DNA of 64,000 nt. Origin: Heterodera schachtii. Taxonomy: Eukaryota; Nematoda; Chromadorea; Rhabditida; Heteroderidae. The notes under the pieces were generated by a model. That model saw only the letters and a list, made by a program, of their open reading frames with translations. It did no database searches and had not been told where the DNA came from. Position 1 is the stretch's first letter; the number at the start of each line of letters is the position of its first letter. Made by a program: the position numbers and the translations under genes. The DNA is taken from contig SIJG01000104.1 of assembly GCA_023374025.1 (NCBI GenBank), positions 451,127 through 515,126 on the forward strand, written 5' to 3'. This document shows, in pieces, positions 1 to 12,299 of the stretch.

Positions 1-56
1 TTATCAATTAACGTGCTTAAAATTTCAATTTATCATTTTTGTGCAGCCTTTTTCAC

Positions 57-2086
57 CTCATAAGTGCCGACGAGTCCCTGCACAAAACGACTGTCCACGC
101 GGTGCGCGGCAAAAAAGAAAATTGAGGCGCCAATAACAGCAAAAAGAACTGTTGTTTAATTAACAAGGTAAATTAGTAAATGATGAGCAAATTATTGGGT
201 TTGTGTTGTATAACATAATTATATGCCATTTTTTTTTATTAATCTCAATAAGATTGACTGAAGAAAATCTGCGTTTGTGATAAATTAAAAAATGGTAATC
301 CTCTATAGTTGATTCAAAGAGAATTTTTTTTTTGATCAGCTTTCAAAATATTGGATTTTCTTGGCAAAAACCCGGTTTAAAACGAGGACGGTCTCAAATA
401 AAAAAACGGCACATAATTATGTTAAAACCTAATAAATAATTTAATGTCAATAATAATAATAATAAATGTAAATTGGAATAATTAATATATAAGCCATTCA
501 CAAGCAAAAAAGCTGGCGATGCTGTGAAGAATTGCGCATGCCGGGGTGCACGGGGCACAAAGACCCATCCTTAAGGCAAAATTACATTTAAAAAAATAAA
601 ATAATTATAAATTGATTTATTTAATTTTATCTTTAATGATTACAGCATTGAAAAAGCGCAAGCGATAAGCGATAAACCGATGAAGACCAAGACAGCCTTT
701 TTCCAACCTAAAAGAAAACTAAAATAAGCCAAAGTCTTTAGGTTTTATGAGAATAATCACTTTAATTTGAATATTGAGCGGAGAAAATGTGTTAAAAAAA
801 GATTTTACAAGTCCGAGCCTTGCTGATTGTGGGTATCCACCGTGGTCATATGTTCCAGAGAAACAAAATTCTCGACACGAGGCAGAGATTCTCAAGCATC
901 GACAATTGTTGGGAGCAGCTCGTCCTTCCCCCCCCCCCCCCCGAAAAATGAAAATTTTTAATTTCACTTTTTTTATTTACAGATTTTTGGTTAGAAAAAT
1001 TTATTTTGTAAGAAATAAGAAAAACGTAAAAATTTTAGTTTTTCGGGCGAGGGAACTAATTAGGAAGGTGAGAGAGGAATGAACGATAATCGAGCCCAAT
1101 TAGTCAGTTCAAAGGCAAAATTAGTCGATTAATTTATTCAATTCACCATGGAATTGGTGTTGTTCCGCCTCAGCGGCGGCCGCGTTTGAGTCAATTTCGT
1201 GAATTTGCGCTTCGATGTTGTCTAACGCGTGCTGGTCAAATTTGTAGGTGCAATGCAATGGCGAACGGTCCACAAACGCGTCCAATTTGCGGTTGCCCGC
1301 GCCGACGCCGGCGCCGCTGGGCAACCGCCGCTCCGCCCGCGTACAATCCGTGTAGAGGCCATGCTGAGATGAGTAATTTTTGTTACTGTACTTTCTAAAG
1401 ACAATGAAAAAAACTCGAAAATAAATTTTGAAGCAGTAAAATAATAATTTATTTTAAAAACAAGAAAATGCATCATTACACTTTGAAAGAAAACATTTAT
1501 AATATTTGATTTGTGTTTTAATTTACTAAAAAAAATATTTGTTTAAAATTCCAAATTAATTTATTTGAAAATGAAAATTGTAAAAAAGCAATAATATTTT
1601 ATTCCATTCTCACATGGTGTTCCGCCTGAAACTCGCGAATGTCCACAGTTTGCCAAGATGGGTTCATCACGGCGATCACGGCCAGAATAATTGCAGTCAA
1701 CAACATGAACAACTGAGCAACAAAAAAGTGATGAACTCAACTTGTGTAAATTTTAAATTTAATTTTGAATTTATCCATTAATATTTCGCCGAATTTACAA
1801 AAACTGGCGGATTTTGGTTTCAAAACCCGAGAGTCTCGAGTATATTGAATGGTATATTAATTAAGCCAATTAACGTTTGCGGGCTAATGCTGCTCTTCAC
1901 CGTGATCAGAATGAGTGTCAGCTGAGGACAGCTTCGGCCTGCCCCGCTGTCCCCCGCGCCGTTCTGTTGCGATTGGTGCCGAAACTGCTGCGGCTGATGG
2001 CCATGGAATTGGCCGCCGACCGGCGGAAAGCGCTGCTGCGAATTGTAAGCGGACGACGAGGAGGGGTCGGCGGAGGTTAAATGCAT
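57..2086 (-). CDS. Clc-like (claudin-superfamily) four-helix membrane protein, 3' end off the window
   Basis: Six exons join in perfect phase on the minus strand: 2086-1901, 1712-1614, 1363-1147, 707-644, 569-502 and 148-57. The gene continues beyond the left edge from a donor at 56. The start is the ATG at 2086. It opens a Ser/Gln-rich cytoplasmic head of about 50 residues, followed by TM1 (around LILITLFMLLTAIILAVIAV). The first loop has the family-like stretch NPSWQTVDIREFQAEHHHGL and a Cys pair. TM2 contains KKAVLVFIGLSLIACAFSML. TM3 reads through GASIFFFAAHRVDSRFVQGL. This order matches the nematode Clc-like family, relatives of claudin/PMP22 proteins that sit in plasma membranes and cell contacts. 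The specific role is not deducible. Assignment is from remembered family motifs; TM4 and the C-terminus lie outside the window. Confidence 0.82.
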
Positions 2087-2212
2087 ACAATCGAAGTGAA
2101 TGGACTAATACCACCGTTTCAAACCGTGTGATTGGCCAACTCAACGAGGGATTGGGGTTGCTTTTAAAAAATTTGAAGAAAAATAAGACTACTGTATCAT
2201 TACGGTATCGAA

Positions 2213-2215
<3 letters not shown>

Positions 2216-2269
<54 letters not shown>

Positions 2270-2284
2270 AGAGAGGAGAGAGAG

Positions 2285-2321
<37 letters not shown>

Positions 2322-2330
2322 GGGAGGGGA
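2216..2330. repeat. (GA)n microsatellite
   Basis: About 115 bp of almost pure GA dinucleotide, interrupted by a few extra A or G bases. It lies just upstream of the first exon of the Clc-like gene. Open frames across it on both strands are artefacts of the repeat. Confidence 0.95.
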
Positions 2331-3160
2331 ATAAAAGCGGGGGAGAGAATTGACTTGGCAATTTGACCATTTAAATAGATATATCGTTATTTTCCGAGAC
2401 TCGAGAATTGTTTTGCTCTTAAATAATATAAAATGGGGGAAGCCCGTGGGAAATCTTCTTTTGGCATTTTTTTGACACATATTGAAACCGCCAAGGATGA
2501 ATTGTGACAGTGTGGGTGGAATTAATTATGAATGAAACAATGCGCGGGAAAAAAATGGCACAAAGCAATGGCATTGGCATGGGGGAGGGGAGAAAACTGA
2601 GGATGCCAATAAATAATTATGCTTTGGGTGTCATTGACAGATGGGAAGGGAAGGCATTGTGATAATTTGGCACAATGCCGCGAGAGAGGGGAATGCGAGA
2701 TTGTTGGCACATCGGGAATGAGATGGCCTGAGGCATAAAAAATCCTGCTTAATGTGTGTTCTACCCGGAATGAGTTTATGATGCTTTTGAATGTTTGCTC
2801 ATAATAATGCCATTTTCAGTAGGTCACAACTTATTTGGTGGGACACTTCTCTGGACAATGGGATGGTGGGGAAAAGAACAGTAGCAAATGTGACACAATC
2901 CAACTAGGTCAAGGCTATAGCAATAGCCGAGATTGGAAAACAAGAAATTAATTACGAAGACTCGGCATTGGGGGATTAGCACTTGCATTTATTTGCCTTG
3001 GGCAATCAATCATAAATTATTGCGCACATTTCCGTGTGCAATTTTGGATGGATTTACACGAAAATATGAGCAGATAACGAACGATGTGTGATGATGATGA
3101 TGATGCGCAGAAAGGTCAACAACATCAATCGCAGCAGCACATTAGGGCGATACAAAATGA
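2331..3160. other. Intergenic, nothing recognised
   Basis: AT-rich sequence without an open frame that has coding character. It contains scattered TGCCA/TTGGCA words and a short ATG trinucleotide run near 3089-3105. Confidence 0.6.
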
Positions 3161-3162
3161 GA

Positions 3163-3550
3163 AAAATGGCAGAAAAAGGGAAAGAGAAAAAGGAAAGACA
3201 GAGAGAAAAGTGGGAAAAGGGAGGGGGAGGGGGGGGGGAGAGGAAAAAAAAGAAAGAAAGTGACGAATGAAAAATGAAAAGACCAATTTGGAAAATGAAG
3301 AAGAACATAGAGACAAAAAGAAAATGAGGGGTGAAGAGAAAAAAAGGGGGGAGGGAGAGAGGAGAAAAGGAAAAAGAATGATAATAAGGAAGAGGAAGAA
3401 GAAATAAAAAGAGAAATGAAAACCAAATGAAATGAATGGAAAGGAAAGGGGAGGAAAGGGAAAAAGGAAGAAAGGGAGGAAAGGAGAAAAGGAAGGGAAG
3501 AAGGAGCGTGGACAGAGGAATTAGGAGTGGAGGTGAGAGGGGAGTTTTGT
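3163..3550. repeat. Long polypurine tract
   Basis: Nearly 390 bp in which the plus strand is almost entirely A and G (GAAAGG, GGAGAGG and GAAAAGG variants), with a poly-G run near 3222-3240. It is compositionally biased rather than a perfect tandem repeat. The long Lys/Arg/Glu or Phe/Ser/Leu frames across it are artefacts. Confidence 0.85.
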
Positions 3551-3566
3551 TGTTTCGCCGGAGGGA

Positions 3567-3755
3567 ATGCCACCGTCCGCGCCGTTTGTCCTTGAGCCGT
3601 CCGCCTCCCCCTCCAGCGACCCAAACAGTGCGACCGACGCGGAACCTGCGCAGCTCAATGCGATTGAAAATGAAAATGTGCACAATTCCTCTCGCTTCGC
3701 CAAACAACGCGCAAAACATCCTCCGGCGACCGGGGACAATCGATTTAGCCCCCCC
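3567..3755 (+). other. GC-rich open segment, possible isolated exon
   Basis: Immediately after the polypurine tract the sequence turns GC-rich. A plus-strand frame from the ATG at 3567 encodes an uncharged Pro/Ser/Ala-rich stretch (starting MPPSAPFVLEPSASPSSDPN), which runs into a poly-C tract at 3750-3760. All other frames are also open, so coding is weakly supported. It could be a first exon of an unseen gene or a CpG-rich regulatory island. No family is recognised. Confidence 0.2.
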
Positions 3756-3859
3756 CCCCCCAGGGAAACAACATTCAAATGTGCCCTTTTAGGCACACAC
3801 AGGTGGACGAGAAACGGGGGGGGGGGGAGGAGGAGGAGAGAGACTGCACCACTTTAGGA

Positions 3860-6800
3860 GTGACACAGAGACAGAAAGACAGAAAAAAAAATTGAAATTC
3901 GTAAGACAAAAAATTAAAATGATCACTGATTAGCAAAATATTTAAAGTTCCAAAATATCTTTTGAAATAATATTTACGAAAAATACCAAAAATGAAAAAA
4001 GTTGAAATGCAAAACTAGAAAAATTTTTCTCTTTTAGCGATGTATTTTTTTTAAATTTTAGACCAATCCTTAGCGGGTGTGATTTTTGGTTTTATTTTTT
4101 TGTTTCTGAATTTTTCGATAAAAAGGCGAAAAAAATGTTTAATAAAAAGATTTTGATATATTTACATTTTTAAGAAAAAATCTGTGTTCAGGTGTTGGCA
4201 TGGCACGTTTGTGACTGCTATGAGAATAAGGTGAATTAAAATTTTAAAGTCAAATATAAAATTAATTTTTTTTAAATTTTTATTCCAAATTTCAATTCTT
4301 TTTTTAGAAGTGAGCATCGTTTAAGCATTGCGGCACAATTTTTTTTAGTTTTGGCAATATCCATTTTTGTACCTTGTCAATTTTTAATTTTGAAAGCTAA
4401 ATAATTGTCAACAGGCTTACGAATGTTTTCAACTTTATAAACTCTGATAGGCGAATCCCCGTCAATGTGAACGATTTTTGTTGAATTTTTTGACCGTTTC
4501 GCATTTTTTCTAAAAATTCCGACCAAGTCTGACTTACTTGGGTATTTTCAAAAATTATTTCCTTTAAAAATATTTTCTTATTATTTTTTCACACGTTTTT
4601 ATTCCAATTTTCCTTTTTATTTTTTAATTATGTTTCATGTCATTTGCAAGAAATAAAAAAATATTTGTCATAAAGCCGTATTAGCATCATTTCGTTCATT
4701 TTCTTCCAATTGTTGCCGATATTTTTTGATGGCTTTTTGTTCATATTTTATGGCCAAATTTATGTGAGTTTGTCTGTCTCTTCCTCCGCTTCTGTTGCCG
4801 ATGTTGTCGTCGTCCCATCGTAAGTTGCACCAAAATTATTAAAATTGAGCCCATTCAAAAAAAATAAATGAGTGCTCGAATGGCAAAACGATAAAAGAAC
4901 GCAAAAAAATATTGTGCCAATGCCAACGATGACCTTTTAAAACGCACACATTTGGCGTCATAATTTATAAATGAACTCCATTCAAAAAAAACACAAAGTC
5001 TGGCAAAAGCTTCGACCCTAATAACTAATAATGGTGTAACAAATTCCATGCATTTTTATACCTTTAAGACGATTAAAATTGCGCCATTGCCGCGCCAGAA
5101 CTTTAAGCTAATGAATGCCGATTTCTTTCGGTCTCATTCTATGCCAATGCCATCATTTGAAAAGCGATGCCCTCTGGCGTTGAAGTGCTTCAAAGTAATT
5201 GAAGTGTAATTATGATTTAGTCATTTTCAATTAATTTTACACCATTTGAAAGATCTTTTTTTTCTAAATATTTGTAAATTTGTCCTTTGAATGGTGATAT
5301 ATGTTTCTGACTTAGAGCTTTGGAATGTCATTATTTCTACGTTTTTTTTTTGGTTGTCCAAGTTCGGAATTTCGACTAAATTATCACAAAATTTCTGAAA
5401 TCGAGTCGCGATCCCTGGCCACAATAGAATTTTTATCATTTTGTATTTTTATTTTATTTAAGTGTCGAAAAACTTATTTCAAAATTATAGTTAATTTTTC
5501 TAATTTAGAAATAAAATTAATTAATGAAATTAAATCCAAGGCGAATATTTTGGCATTTTTCCATGACAAATATTGCCCATTTTGGTTACATTTTTTCACA
5601 CTTTGGCATCTTCATGGAGTCAAATTTCTCTCCACTTTTAAAATTTGTTTGCCAAGGAAACGACGAATGAATTGGCCAAATGGTACACAAATCTCTCACC
5701 GTTTTAGCCCAAAAACCTTTTGAGAGGTCACCAACAACAATGGCAGAAGGAACACTTGGCCATCCGAACAATGGCCAAATTTCCTCCTCTTTTTGCCACC
5801 TTTTTGTTCCCTTTCGGTTGCCATTGTTCGCATTTTTTCCTCCCCTCCCAAAAAAATAGAATTCAAAAATTGGCTTAAATTTTGAAAGCCAAAAATTTTT
5901 GTTGGGTCATTCCCGTCAGTTTAACTGTGTAAATATTTCTTTTAATGTCTTCCACCGTTTTCTCAATTTTGGCCTTTCGGCATTTTTTTCCTTTCCAAAT
6001 TCGTCCGTTATTTTGGTATTTTGTCAAACTGTGAGCCCTCAATTTGTCCCATTCTCAGCCCACGGCACCGCCCAGCAACCGCAAAAGCCAATTTTGGCAC
6101 AGATTCACAGTCCGCAACATTTCTTCGTACATTAATTAGTTCGTTGTGCCTCCTCCGATGCTTTTCACTTTTGTTTTCCCCGGGGGGTTTTGTCGATGGG
6201 ATGTCGGCAGCAGAATTTTCAATGCTTAACCACATTCACTCCACAGGGGTCCAATTTTTTGTTTTGTGACGAAACTGAGAAAAGAGCCCATCTCTCCACC
6301 CCCCCCCCCCTCACTTTCCTTTGGGGTGGTGCCGATGAATTTTTGAATTTGAAACATAGGCCCACAAAAAAAAGAACCCGGGGTACGCGTCGGTGTGCCA
6401 TTGTGTGAAAAGACAGGGCCGGGGAGGGCAAAAATGCCATAAAATATACATTTGTGTACATTCGTGTTCCCCCCTCCCTCTCCCCCCCCCCCAAATCCCT
6501 TCCCCCGCCCGCCCACTCGCAGAGAGGGGATTTACCAATGCCAATGCCATTTTTATAGTTAATTTTTTTGTCAATTTTCATTTCATTTCATCTAATTTAA
6601 GTAATTTAATATATTTTTAATTGCACAATAAAACGCGGAAATTTGATGGATTTTTAAAAAAAACTAATAAACCATCCACCACTCAAAGAAAAAGTTTTTT
6701 TTCATTTTTTTTCATTGGATTTATTATAATAATTTTAAATCTTGGTACGATAAATGCTCTTCTTGCCATCATAATAAAAATTAAATTGGCATTCTGTGCT

Positions 6801-9800
6801 TCGTCCTCTTAAGTGAGTCTATGCCCCGTCAAATTGGATTTTTTCCACCGGCCATTGGAGAAGGGAGCAATTGGCGTGCCGAGCCGAAACAATGGCCAAA
6901 AAATGAAGTGCCAATTTATGAATGACAAATGGAGAAGCGGCATACCAATGCCCTTGGAGGACCAATTTAACCAAAAATTGAATGGAATCTGCCCCCACTT
7001 TTGGCACCCCCAAAATTTTAGTCCCCCCCTCAAATGCCAATGAAAAAATGATGAATGAATGGGCGGACACCGATGAGAAGTGCAGCAATCCGCCAGAAGA
7101 GAAAGTGGGCCTATAAATACACAACGCCACCATACCATTCTTTTCTGAGGAAACCCTTCAGCCCAATGCCAAAATTAAGTGGTGCCAATTTACCGCGATA
7201 TTATGCCAAACCAATGCATGGGAATTTAAACGCATCCATTTTTACAAAAAAAATTGATTGGCCAAATTTGAATGGCGCAATTCGGCACTTTGCACTTTAA
7301 ATTTGTTAAAACAAAGGACAAACGCATAATTTAAATTGGGTGTCCAAAGTATGAGAAATTCAGAAAAGGGCGGAAAAGTTGGGCAAATTCAATTTATTTT
7401 GCTCAATGAAATTTCCTCTCAGCAACTTGTTAGTGTCTTATCGCCATGAAAAGGCAAAACTCAAAAAGTGCCAAAGGGCAAATTTCATTTTTTGAAAATG
7501 AGAAAGGACCACCTGCTGTTTATGAACCATATAGTATTTAACAATAAATTTTCTTGGTATCATTTTGACAACTTTTTTTGAATTTAACAAAAAAAAAAAT
7601 TTGAATTTTTGCTCACTATTAGAGAAAATGCATGGTTTAACAATTGACATCAAAAACAATGATTTTGTTTCTCGATGCAAAATTTTAAAGCAAAAAAAAA
7701 AAATGTTCTACCCTGAAACGACCCCTTACCCTCTTTTTATTTATGCCTTTAAATAGTTTTTAATTTTCTTAAACTTTTGTATTTAATTAAAGAAAATCTG
7801 ATCGCATGGAAACGGAAATTCAAAAATCCCTCACGTCAGGCAATTTATTGCGTGACAGAATGCCAAGCAATCACAAAAGCATTTGTCCCATTCTCTGAAG
7901 AGCAGCTCAATGACCCCCGCGAGGTTGTACCAATATTCTTTTTTCTCCGCCCCCACCCCTTAAAAATTATGACATCATTTCGCCAAACGATTTTGATATT
8001 TTTTTTCTGTCCTCCATTGTTTAAGCTCATTTGATGATAGCTCACAAATTAGGCTTTTCCTTTTGCTTTCATTTCATTATTCTTTGTTTCTCCAAAAATT
8101 CATTATTTGCAAAATTTACGTCTCTTTTTCCGAATTTCCGTGACACGCCCACGCCACGGGGTGGGCACAAAGCGGCGCGGAGCGGAGTTTTTGCGTCTCA
8201 AATGTCGTAGTGCCGTTAATTCCCATTATGTCCGCCGCGTCCCCCGAGGGGTGGGGGGGGGCGTCCCTTTCCCACTTACTCACTCATCCATCTTTTGTTT
8301 TGTTTTGTTTGTTTTTTGCACCCGTTGTGCCATTATTGTATAAAAATCTCGGCATTTGCTTGGGTCTGTTCAACTGATAATTACGGACATTATAACACAT
8401 ATTTTGCTGTCTGCCATTTGCTTTTTTGGTATCACTCGAAATTCGTCATCCTTTTTAATTAGCCTATTTCATTAGGTTCAAAAACATTGACAAAAGTTTA
8501 AATCTATCTTGTATTTTATTCAAAAAATTTATTCATTAACAACTCATTAGCATCATAATTATGCATTTTAGTAACTGATTGACCCCCAACACTTCTTCTC
8601 AATCAATCAAATAATTCCTCTCAAGACTCTTGACCTTTCGGTGCCCTGTGCCATTCAAACATTTTAAAGTCCAAACAGCAGCTTTGTTTCTCGTTATGGT
8701 GGCTGTTTCATCATTTCTATCTTCCACAATTATGTGCACATATTGGCCTTTGTGAAAAAGTTGCTGCTCGGCATTTTGAATGAATTGGTGGGGCGGCGAA
8801 TTCGGCGCTTTTTCTTCGTGCCGATTTGTCGTCCTCCCCCCCCCCCCCCCCCCCTCCACCGATGGATTATTTATTTATTCAAATTCATGGGACAGTGAAT
8901 GAATGCCCTTTTCCGTGATGCTGTCGAATATTGTTGGCATTGTGACAATGAATGGCAGATTGAAAGTGGGAATAAAAGAGAAGAATCGCTTTGTTCGTCC
9001 TCCATTGTCAATGATGCCCTCTGCTTGGGTTCTTCCGCCTTTTTTCATTGCTTTAACAATACTCGAGATTCTGGGCAAAATCCCGAATTCGTATTTTGAA
9101 AAAGTGATTGCATAAATCCAAACTGTAGTCGGGCAACTACCTGAAGTTTTTCAGTCTCTACCATGCTGGGGACCACTTCTCGAGTTTACAGTATACTTAA
9201 ACCTGCTGGCCTCGCGCTCTCTTGAATTTTTCGAATTATGAACACTAATCACGAAGTGTCATCTATGTAGATATTAAATTATTTTTTCTAAAATAATCAG
9301 TGACTCCGAAAACCACCCAAAAGCATATTTTATAAATCTCCAATAAGTGGAAATCCCTCGGATACCGTAATACTAAAAATAAATGATTATTTTGCCACCA
9401 GTTGTCAAATACCAAAAGCAACCTATTACATATTTAAATTTCTTAAAGTGTTTTTTTCCCACATCGTTTCCGTTGGCCTATAATAATTTAACCAAAAATA
9501 GAAATTTTTAAATGTTTTCATTATTTTCAATGACAATTATGTTTCAATTGAGAATGTCCCGTTTAAATATGGTGCATTATGCGTTTTATTCAAAAATTTT
9601 ATATTAACACTTGAGTTGAATGAGAAACAAAGCTTTTAAAGAATTTATTAAATAATTCTTATTGGCGTATTTCAAGACATTTTCCATTTTTGTTTCACCC
9701 CTCTCCTACCGTAGGCCTTTTGGCCATTAAAAACACAATTAAAATGACTTAAATGGTGCCATTCTTTCGTAAAAAAAACTTTTTAGCCAAAAACAATAAT

Positions 9801-11380
9801 AATTTTTGGGGAACCAATAATTTTTTCTTCTTTTTTTGCACATTTTGGAAATTTAATTAACTTAATAGAGCGAACGCATTTCAAAAATACTGAAAAATAT
9901 TTTTTAAAAAACGATTTGAGTTAAATGTAACAAACTAACGAATTCGAAATTGAATTTTTCAGCAAAAAAAAAAATTGTGTCATTGTGTTTAAAAAATTCT
10001 GAACTCGAATCTAACATTTTTCAGACTCATTTTATCAAACATTCAATTTTCATAAAAAAATTGGATAATAGCCAGAACCCAATGGAAAGACTGTGCCATT
10101 ATGAAAAGCCACCCTTTGGCCATAAGCATAAAATTCCAAATGCCATTGGAATTGTTTTTTCGTCTGTTCATTTTTAGTTTATTTATAATTTTGGTAAGCA
10201 GCCCAATTCCGAAGAGCATCATACGAAGGAGAAGCATTTCAGCAGCTTCTTTCATCAACCCTCGTCCATTACCATTCATTCGGTGCCATCAGCCGAACAA
10301 ATAAATTGCCCTCTTCCCCGTGGCGCACATTATTTAGTGGGGGAGGGAGGAAGGAAGGCGGTGGGGGGGGGGGGGGGGGTGCCAATGCGGTGGAAGCAAA
10401 TGCCAAAATGCCATTGCCATTGAACTGACATCATCGTTGAAAGGTGCTTCATCCTTATGTTGGCCTGCAGCAGCAAATTTCGTACATACCTTTATTTTTT
10501 TTTAACAGCTTCCATATTTTTCAATTCTTTTTTTTATTTTATGGTTTATCCCATCCAAAAATGCTCTTTTTGGCAATAAATCCCACTCATCTCAACTTTT
10601 GCCATCGCTTAATCCCCTCACTTCTGATCATTAAAAGTAAGCTAACGTTAAGTGAGGATTGTGCTGTGCTGTTGTTGTTTGTTTGTTGTAATGAATATTG
10701 CCACTAAAATATGCTGACGAAAACATTGACGCGCACAGCGATAATGGACGACGGTCCAAAAAAGTCATAACCTATTTGGCACAGCGAAATGCCATTGTCA
10801 AAACTTTCGAACACTAATACATAATCCTTTGTCCCTTTTTAAATGTTTGTCAGGCATTCATTTCTTATCGCATATATTGGCATTAAGTATATTAAGCCTG
10901 GATTATGAAGGTGCGGGGCGGAAGGGCGCGGGAGGGGTTGTTTTAATGCGCCGATTTTGGTGGGGCTTTCCCGCAAATGCTAATACCTTCCCTCATAACC
11001 AAGCCGGAAATGGTTGATGTCATTAAAAATTTTTGAAAAAAAAAAACATTTTTTTAGGATACTCTAAAAGTTAATTAATGGGCAAACGGAACAAACCGAC
11101 TTTTTCACTAAAATGGGATTATTGCTGATTTATCATACCAAGGTCCTTCCCTCCCTCTTTCTTGCCTTTTATGCTTGCCAAAGATTAAGCCATGGTCGTA
11201 ATTGGCCAGTTTTTTGCTCAGGGTGTCCATTACTCATTTTATTTTGAAAATTTGGTATTTTATATTAATAATGCACAAATTTCATCTCAATTTTCCGTTT
11301 TTCTGTAGTCAAATTCCATTTGGCCGTCCATTTAACCGCCGTCCGTCCAAGTCCCACCCAATCCAGCGCCAATTTTGATA
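3860..11380. other. 7.5 kb noncoding stretch between polypurine tract and flp-6
   Basis: Mostly AT-rich, with no exon chain that I could assemble on either strand. Several short frames (for example 8599-8859 minus and 8903-9115 plus) are open in more than one frame and lack credible splice partners. The words CAATGCC, TTGGCC and GCCAAA recur unusually often from about 4.7 to 11.3 kb. Poly-C/poly-G runs lie near 6300, 6483, 8836 and 10365. It may hold flp-6 regulatory sequence, but no site can be named. Confidence 0.55.
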
Positions 11381-11385
11381 AAAAC

Positions 11386-12296
11386 ATGGCCATGAACACC
11401 AATTCAATTCATTGCTCCTCCGCCTCCTCCTCCCCGTCCGTTCCGATGATGTTGTCCATGTTCTGCTTCATCTTCGCCATTTTTTTGCATCCCGCCTCTT
11501 CGTCCGATTTGCTGTTCTCGTCCGACGATGCGAAGCTGCAGCAAATGCTGTGCGCCCGTTTCCCGGGCCTCGCGGCGTGCCAACCGAACGACGAAAGTTG
11601 GCACGGGGGGGGGGAATTAGGAAAAGGGCAAAAGCAATGCGAAAACAGAATTCAGACAAAAAGGGAAGTGAATTTTATGGAAAAATTGTAGAAAAAATTC
11701 GTGAAATTCAGGGGGATTTCCATTTTTCAAAAATATTGAAACACTGAATTTCAAAAAATAAATTTAATGATTTGTAAGCGTCGCGTGGCATCATGACGAA
11801 GCGCAAGTCCGCTTACATGCGCTTTGGGCGTGCGGCGGCCGCTGCCGACCCATCGGAAGAATATGAAATGGAGAAGCGGAAGAGCGCCTATATGAGGTGG
11901 GGTGGAAAGAGGCATCATACAAAATCATTTTATTGCAGTGCAATAATGAAAAAAACGAGTGATTTTCAGATTCGGAAAACGCTCGCCGGCGGAAGAGGGG
12001 GAAACGTACCAAATGTGGGCAGCCAATGAGCCGGACGCCCAAATGGAAAAGCGGAAAAGCGCTTACATGCGCTTCGGGAAGAGGAAGAGCGCATACATGA
12101 GGTAAGCTGGGGAGAGAAAATGAAAGAATTGGCATAGAACTGATCGGCATTGATCGGAAATGCCGAAAGGTTTGCCCGCCGGTTGGCACAGAAAATCAGC
12201 TGAGCATAGCCCGCCAAGATCATTTATAGGACCACTAAATTTTTAAATGCCTAATTTTGCTTCAATCGATTGTTTTTCAGATTCGGCCGTAAGTAA
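11386..12296 (+). CDS. flp-6: FMRFamide-like neuropeptide precursor FLP-6
   Basis: Four exons (11386-11596, 11779-11896, 11970-12101, 12281-12296) join in phase into a precursor of about 158 residues. After the ATG at 11386 (a second in-frame ATG is at 11392) there is a Ser-rich lead and a hydrophobic signal core, MLSMFCFIFAIFLHPASSS. Four copies of KSAYMRFG follow, flanked by KR/RK processing sites and preceded by MEKR or MTKR. Glycine is the amide donor, so the product is KSAYMRF-amide, the peptide encoded by C. elegans flp-6. Two of the copies are split by introns exactly between M-R and F-G. C. elegans has six copies; this gene has four, the last two back-to-back. Expected fate is the secretory pathway of neurons, proprotein convertase cleavage and amidation. 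Confidence 0.95.
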
Positions 12297-12299
12297 TCA

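Noticed and set aside
1884..2480. 198-residue Ser/Leu-rich minus frame and 139-residue Glu/Arg-rich plus frame
   Set aside because: Both are translations of the (GA)n microsatellite joined to the first Clc-like exon in a wrong frame.
3054..3796. Long Phe/Ser/Pro-rich minus frames up to 221 residues
   Set aside because: They read through the polypurine tract on its pyrimidine strand; composition explains the lack of stops.
8599..9115. Several overlapping frames of 60-86 residues
   Set aside because: Three frames are open over the same 200 bp, no credible splice partners exist, and no family is recognisable.
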